Positions 59,307 to 64,000 of a DNA stretch of 64,000 nt are shown piece after piece. The notes under the pieces are model-generated. The model searched no databases. It was not told where the DNA came from and saw nothing but the letters and a program-made list of their open reading frames with translations. How positions within the stretch are numbered: position 1 is the stretch's first letter; each line of letters opens with the position of its first letter. The stretch spans positions 9,936,001 through 10,000,000 of the forward strand of contig NC_068570.1 of assembly GCF_025698545.1 (NCBI RefSeq). Reading direction: 5' to 3'. The stretch is from Gossypium raimondii (lineage: Eukaryota > Streptophyta > Magnoliopsida > Malvales > Malvaceae). Made by a program: the position numbers and the translations under genes.

Positions 59307-60564
59307 TAATAAAAATCTTAAAATTAAAAATTATATGAAAGGATATACTATATAGATAAATAAAATGATATAATAAAATAAATGTATTTAAAATATTTAG
59401 GTAAATAAATATGAAAAGAAATATAATTGAAATAATAATGCAAAACTAATTAAATTTTAATAATATGGTAATAATAACAAGTAATTAAATAATAAAATAA
59501 AATAAGGAAAATAATAATAGTAATAGTAATATTAAATTAATTAATTTAATAATAAAATAGCAAAAATAACAAAAACGGAACTAAATCGAACTTAAAACAT
59601 AAATTTACGGCAAATCCAAATAAATAAAAGAAAAGGACCAAATTGAATGCACAAATAACAAAATGGATCAAATGGGAAATAATCCCCATCCTTCAAAACG
59701 CATACGACTTCAAGGTGGACCAAATTGAAATACTGAAATAAATTATAGGACAAAATTAAAAAGAAATAAGCTTGATTGTAAATAATAAAAAATAGGAAGG
59801 GCTAAAAGCGTAATTAACCCTTCCGTTAAAAACACGCGGATCCTAGGAAACCTGGTCGGGTAAGGCATGGGTTAGGTAAAGCAGCGTCGTTTTGGTGCCG
59901 AGTGGCTCGCCAAAAGCAGGCTCGCTTTGAAGGCCTATTTAAATAAAAAATTTTCGAATCTTCATTTCACCATTCTTCAAATAATTTTTTCCTTTTCTCT
60001 CAATTCTCTGACGGCGCGCCAGTGCACTGTGGTCGAAATCACCGAAAACATTTTAAACCCCTTTTTTGTGTAGAATATAGATCTAGGGATAAAAATCTCA
60101 AAAATCACTCTATGTTGCGATTCAAGACATGCAAGTACTTTACTTATCGGGTTAGTTTTCTACTTACTTGATCTATTGCTTTGCTTCTTTTGTGCCTCGT
60201 GGCTATGTTTTTGCCTTGCCAAATATGGAGAATGAAGAAATATATTTTGCCTTTTCGTTTGCTTGTGATTCGTGAAATGTGAGTTTGTGAGTCTGTGACT
60301 TCTCGACTTGTATTGTGATTTGTGAGTGAGTTTTGATTTTTAATCGACTTTCGGTCTTTTACTTTACTTTACTTTACTTTGTTTTGATTGAAAGTTTGAA
60401 AGTTGACCGATTTTGCGGGTTGGGAAGGAATATATTCCTTGCCTTTTGTTTTATTATCAAGTACATTGATTCAGTCTTTCTTCTCACTTTTCACTATTCA
60501 CTTCAATATTTCATTCACCAGAATCACCATCCATCTACAGCACTTGATTTTTTTTAATTTACGG
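59105..60564 (-). other. 5' flank of the transposase inside the hAT element
   Basis: Noncoding. An (AAT)n microsatellite lies at 59271-59303, then AT-rich sequence. Moderately GC sequence at 59830-60060 (GTAAAGCAGCGTCGTTTTGG) and a T-rich stretch to the subterminal block may hold the transposase promoter, but no TATA box is called. Confidence 0.5.
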
Positions 60565-60750
60565 AAACGGAGAATAACGGGAATAGCGGTCCGTTATTGC
60601 CGCAATTGTCCGTTATCCGTTAAATTGCGGCCGCTATCCACCGTTATCGGTGTGAATCCGCTTCCCTCCGTTATTTTCAGCAATAGCGGTTTCGGTTGGC
60701 GGCACTACCGCTATATAACGGCCGCTATTCTGAAAACGTTCCGTTATTTG
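60565..60750. repeat. Right subterminal CpG-rich repeat block of the hAT element
   Basis: Dense copies of CCGTTAT, ATAGCGG, GCGGCCGCTAT and their reverse complements over about 185 bp. Much longer than the left block. Confidence 0.8.
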
Positions 60751-60758
60751 AATCCCTG

Positions 60759-62346
60759 GTGGAGATGTTGGATCATTTCCAAGGTTTTTTTATCATCAAC
60801 ATGACTTGCAATATCTTGATCTCTCTAATATCTATTTCAAAGGAAGTCAGTTCCCACATTGGTTGTTGGAAAACAATACACTACTGGAGAAGCTAGTTCT
60901 CACCAATAGCTCTCTATCGGGACCGCTTCAGCTACCATTTGCTTCGCAAACGCGTTTGTCACATTTAGAAATCTCCTGCAATTTCTTCAATGGCAACATT
61001 CCAGTTGAAATTGGAGCACAACTACCAGCATTGAGGTTTATAAAGATGTCAAAAATCATTTCATTAGTAGCATTCCTTCAACTTTTGGTGATAATAGTTC
61101 ACTGAGATATTTGGACTTATCCAAAAACAATTTAGAGGGAAAAATTTTATCTGAAAATTCCTACTTGCCAAACTTAATGGAATTGCTATTGGATGGAAAT
61201 AACTTCTCAGGAGGGATCCCAGATTTCTTGTCTACGAGCCCTTTTTTTTAACATTGGATGTGAGCAACAATCAACTTTCTGGTAGGATCCCAAGGTGGAT
61301 GGGAAATATGTCTTTTTTGAAGAGAATTATCATGTCCAATAATCATCTTGAGAGAACAATCCCAGTCGTGTTCTGTCAACTTGGTCTTAAACTTCTAGAC
61401 CTTTCAGTCAATATTATCTCAGGGAGTATACTATCTTGTTTCAACCCTTCTCGGATAAGACAAGTTCATTTGTCCAAAAACAGGTTACGAGGAACCTTAC
61501 CCGATGTACTTCGTAACAGTTCCACTTTGGTGAAATTGGATATCAGTGATAACTTTTTAAGTGGTAGCATCCCAAGTTGGATTGGACTTTTGAATTTGAG
61601 TTATCTTCTCTTAAGTAAGAACAACTTCCAAGGGGAGACCCCAATGGAGCTATGCAAATTGAGTCACTTAAGTTTGATTAATCTTTCCCACAATAATCTT
61701 TCTGGTCGTATTCCCCCATGCCTAAAAATTACCACCCTCCAGGATGTATCAAAATATTATGTTGGTCGTCTTATGGCTCGTGGTTTCTCCATATTCTCAT
61801 TCAATGAACCAATAGAGTTTCCAATAAAGAATGTGTCCAACTCTTACAAGGGAAGAATCATACCATACATTTCTGGGATTGACCTTTCTTGCAACAAATT
61901 GGTTGCTAAGATTCCTTACGAATTTGGAAACTTCTACAAGTTACTTGTTTTGAACTTATCTCACAATAGTCTGGCAGGACCGATCCTACCAACATTTGTT
62001 AACCTCATGCAAATTGAAAGTTTAGATCTTTCTTACAACAACTTGAGTGGGAATATTCCTTATCAACTTGTAGGGCTAAATTTTCAAGTCTATTTCATTG
62101 TTTCATTCAACAACTTATCTGGAAAGACGCCTCCAAGGATTGCACAATTTGGAACTTTTGATGAAAGCAGCTACAAGGAAAATCCTTTTCGTTGCGGTGA
62201 ACCATTGCCAGAATGTGCAGATAATGGACCATCATTGTCAATGCCAAATTCTTCAACTAACAACACTGAAGACGATGATTTAATCGACATGGGGGTGTTT
62301 CATATAAGTTTCATCGTGTCTTACATGATACTTCTAATGACTGTTG
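60759..62346 (+). pseudogene. LRR receptor-like protein, C-terminal half, cut off by an LTR
   Basis: Continues the last RLP exon after the hAT element. It has LRRs such as HWLLENNTLLEKLVL, LPALRFIKMSK, FLSGSIPSWIGLLNLS, SLINLSHNNLSGRIPP and SLDLSYNNLSGNIPYQL. The island region around YKGRIIPYISGIDLSCN is typical for RLPs. Then come the LRR C-cap (FRCGEPLPEC), an acidic stretch (NNTEDDDLID) and a membrane segment starting FHISFIVSYMILLMTVV. Frameshifts lie near 61050 and in a T run at 61242-61249; from about 61254 the frame is open to the LTR. The rest of the membrane helix and the short cytosolic tail are missing because an LTR begins at 62347. Confidence 0.9.
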
Positions 62347-64000
62347 TGTTAGAGTATGCCCAAAGATCAATCATGAGATGGTTGTAATAACATACTTGAT
62401 TTATCATGTTTATTAATATAAGGCGTTACCATTATTATTTCAGTTTCTTTTCTGTGTATATAAATAAATTGTTTTATAATAATGTCACGAGAATAATATG
62501 ATTATTCTTAAAAGTTCCTTAGTCAAGTATTATTGTTGGATAGGACAACGATAATGCATTAAGACTAACGTGTAGTTGATTGATGATAAAGAGTTGTCAT
62601 TGATATGGAATGTCGAATCATTACATGAATATGTGTGTTAGAGAACAACATATTGGACTGACCGTTATGAGTATGTTTCTTGGATTATTATGTAATTGTC
62701 ACGACATTACTCATAATGATTAATATTTATATGATCCTCGGACTTGAGATCATCATAATCCCAACATCGTGAGTTGTATATTTTGATACGATCAAACGTA
62801 CAATCAGAATCGGTTGTTCTATAAAGACCGATGTTGGATATACCACAATCTATGTAGAGGGATATGGTTGGTCGATATAGGATAAGTCCCTCCTACATAA
62901 TGGGAGTAATATCTTAGGCCACTTGATTAAGTAAGACTAGAAATGCATGGCCATGCTAGACTAGAAAGCATGGCCATGCTCAAATAAGTTGATATTAGAT
63001 GTCATACTTATTTGTATATCTTAGTCTGCTTAAGAGATCAAGGAACATGGAATGGACAATGCAAGTGTGACTATTCCATGACTTGTGTCCAATCCAGAGA
63101 TAAAGGACTTAAGGATTATTGCATAAAAGGTTAATCATAAAAAGGTTATGTCGAATCATGATCTCTTGTGACTTAGGTAGCAATGATGCATTGCTAGATG
63201 CCACTCATTGTTCGTAGCATTAGAATCGTTCTAGTGTTACTGCTAACGTTACAAGAACCTACAGGGTCACACCCTATAGTTGAAATGAACGGAATATACC
63301 ATAGTTGGTATTGTTTTTGGGGTCGCTTGAATTAAATTAATTATAGAATTAATTTAATTCGGTAATCAAATTTCCAACACATTATGTACAAGGTTGTTGT
63401 ACGTATAGTGAGGACATGAATTTGGTTAGCATAAGAATTCAAATAAATATATGGTTTACCGAACTTATATTATAATTAATGTAATTATAATTTTCGGTTT
63501 AAAATATTATCATATTTATTTAATTCTTAAAAAACCCTAAAAAAACAAAAGGATATAAATAATCACGTTTTTCTTTGTTTGAGTCTAGCAGCCGCATAAG
63601 AAAAAATAACTCTCAAAATTATTTTGGGGATTCCTTCCGTTCGTAGTCAACTGGGTGGATTACGTAGAGACCGGGATCACGGTAGATTACGGTTTTGGTT
63701 CGACAGCAGATCAGACTACTTGTTGTTGAGGTGTTGCTGTCTACTCTGAATAAAGATTAGGTAAATTCGTAACATTGATCACCCCGATTCGTTCCTCACA
63801 CATGGATCCATGGTTAGGGTCACCGATTTTAATTTTTTCGCTGCGCCGTAGGGGTGCCGGCGATCCAACATGTTGTTGTGTCGTACATAAATCCTTATTA
63901 AAGACGGGTTTGGTTCTATCATGTGCAAACAAGTACCACATTTTGTTATAATTTTGTACTTGACTGTTCTTCCTAGATGATTTCATTGCCAGTGCTTTTA
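62347..64000 (+). mobile_element. LTR of a copia-type element (start), continuing beyond the window
   Basis: Starts TGTTAGAGTATGCCCAAAGA, an LTR-like start. It contains a TATA-type GGATATAAATAA (about 63551-63562) and an AATAAAG signal (about 63750). It may end at TCGTAACA (63774), followed by noncoding leader-like sequence. Copia assignment rests on the TGTTAG..AACA ends and is moderate. No gag or pol is visible before the window ends. The first LTR bases extend the RLP frame by 13-14 foreign residues to a stop at 62385. Confidence 0.65.

Larger units (their letters stand above)
54944..60758 (-). mobile_element. hAT transposon inserted in the RLP last exon
   Basis: 5815 bp with an exact 8-bp duplication. 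Ends are CAGAGATTTAAAT (left) and, read inward from the right, CAGGGATTCAAAT: 11 of 13 match. Next to both ends are CpG-rich subterminal blocks with many short repeats (CGGTCGCGG, ATAACGG, AATAGCGG, CCGTTAT), at 54957-55035 and 60565-60750. These are the kind of sites hAT transposases bind. Inside, on the minus strand, is a BED-zinc-finger/DUF659/hAT-dimerisation transposase pseudogene (59104-55650). Confidence 0.93.

Noticed and set aside
63741..63986. Minus-strand ORF near the window end
   Set aside because: Lies in the LTR/leader of the copia-type element, without a domain.

Overview
The window is plant nuclear DNA, almost certainly from a dicot. It is AT-rich and has GT-AG introns, long-terminal-repeat (LTR) retrotransposons, L1-type LINEs, a hAT transposon, a polyol-transporter gene and a multi-exon leucine-rich-repeat receptor-like-protein (RLP) gene. 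The long gypsy LTRs with TGTAACACCC ends and CACACGG/CGTGTG islands remind me of cotton (Gossypium, Malvaceae); that is recognition from memory, not a search. I see no intact host gene: the transporter and the RLP are both damaged.

Layout. 1-20.5 kb is a nest of retroelements. A solo LTR (856-12661, flanked by GAAAA) was split by a chromodomain Ty3/gypsy element (1718-10662, flanked by CATTT). A Ty1/copia element on the minus strand (12749-19154, flanked by AATTG) follows, inside older LTR-like sequence that runs to about 20525. A truncated, dead LINE (about 22690-26703, minus) lies next to a polyol/monosaccharide transporter pseudogene (26896-28430, minus). From 30.7 to 46.8 kb is a second nest: a LINE RNase H scrap, then a Tat/Ogre-like gypsy remnant with two related LTRs (about 31252-32339 and 42542-43638). 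This remnant has kept only its integrase, and a large non-coding LTR element (32348-39342, minus) has replaced its front half. An LTR-like repeat (about 43657-46842) closes the nest. From 47.1 to 50.5 kb there are two LINE scraps in opposite orientation, a plant-mobile-domain fragment and a small hAT-type MITE.

The RLP pseudogene begins at 51255 with a TATA box, signal peptide and LRR N-cap, and spreads over several short exons. Its large last exon was split by a 5.8 kb hAT transposon (54944-60758, exact 8-bp duplication GTGGAGAT). Its membrane-spanning C-terminus was then cut off by a copia-type LTR that starts at 62347 and runs toward the window's end.

How the parts relate. The genes do not form an operon or pathway; what the window shows is a history of insertion and decay. 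Three target-site duplications are exact and one (the MITE) is 7/8, which fixes the order of many events. The most unusual points are: (a) a 46-bp-arm palindrome that replaces about 1.1 kb of one LTR of the gypsy element; (b) a non-coding element whose LTRs carry a 54-bp cap, and whose primer-binding site lies in a stretch, copied from the end of the unrelated-looking gypsy LTR; (c) tRNA-like A/B-box pairs inside a gypsy LTR; and (d) tandem arrays in several LTR families whose repeat units are self-complementary. I found no CRISPR array, no tRNA or rRNA gene and nothing that clearly amounts to a new multi-gene system.
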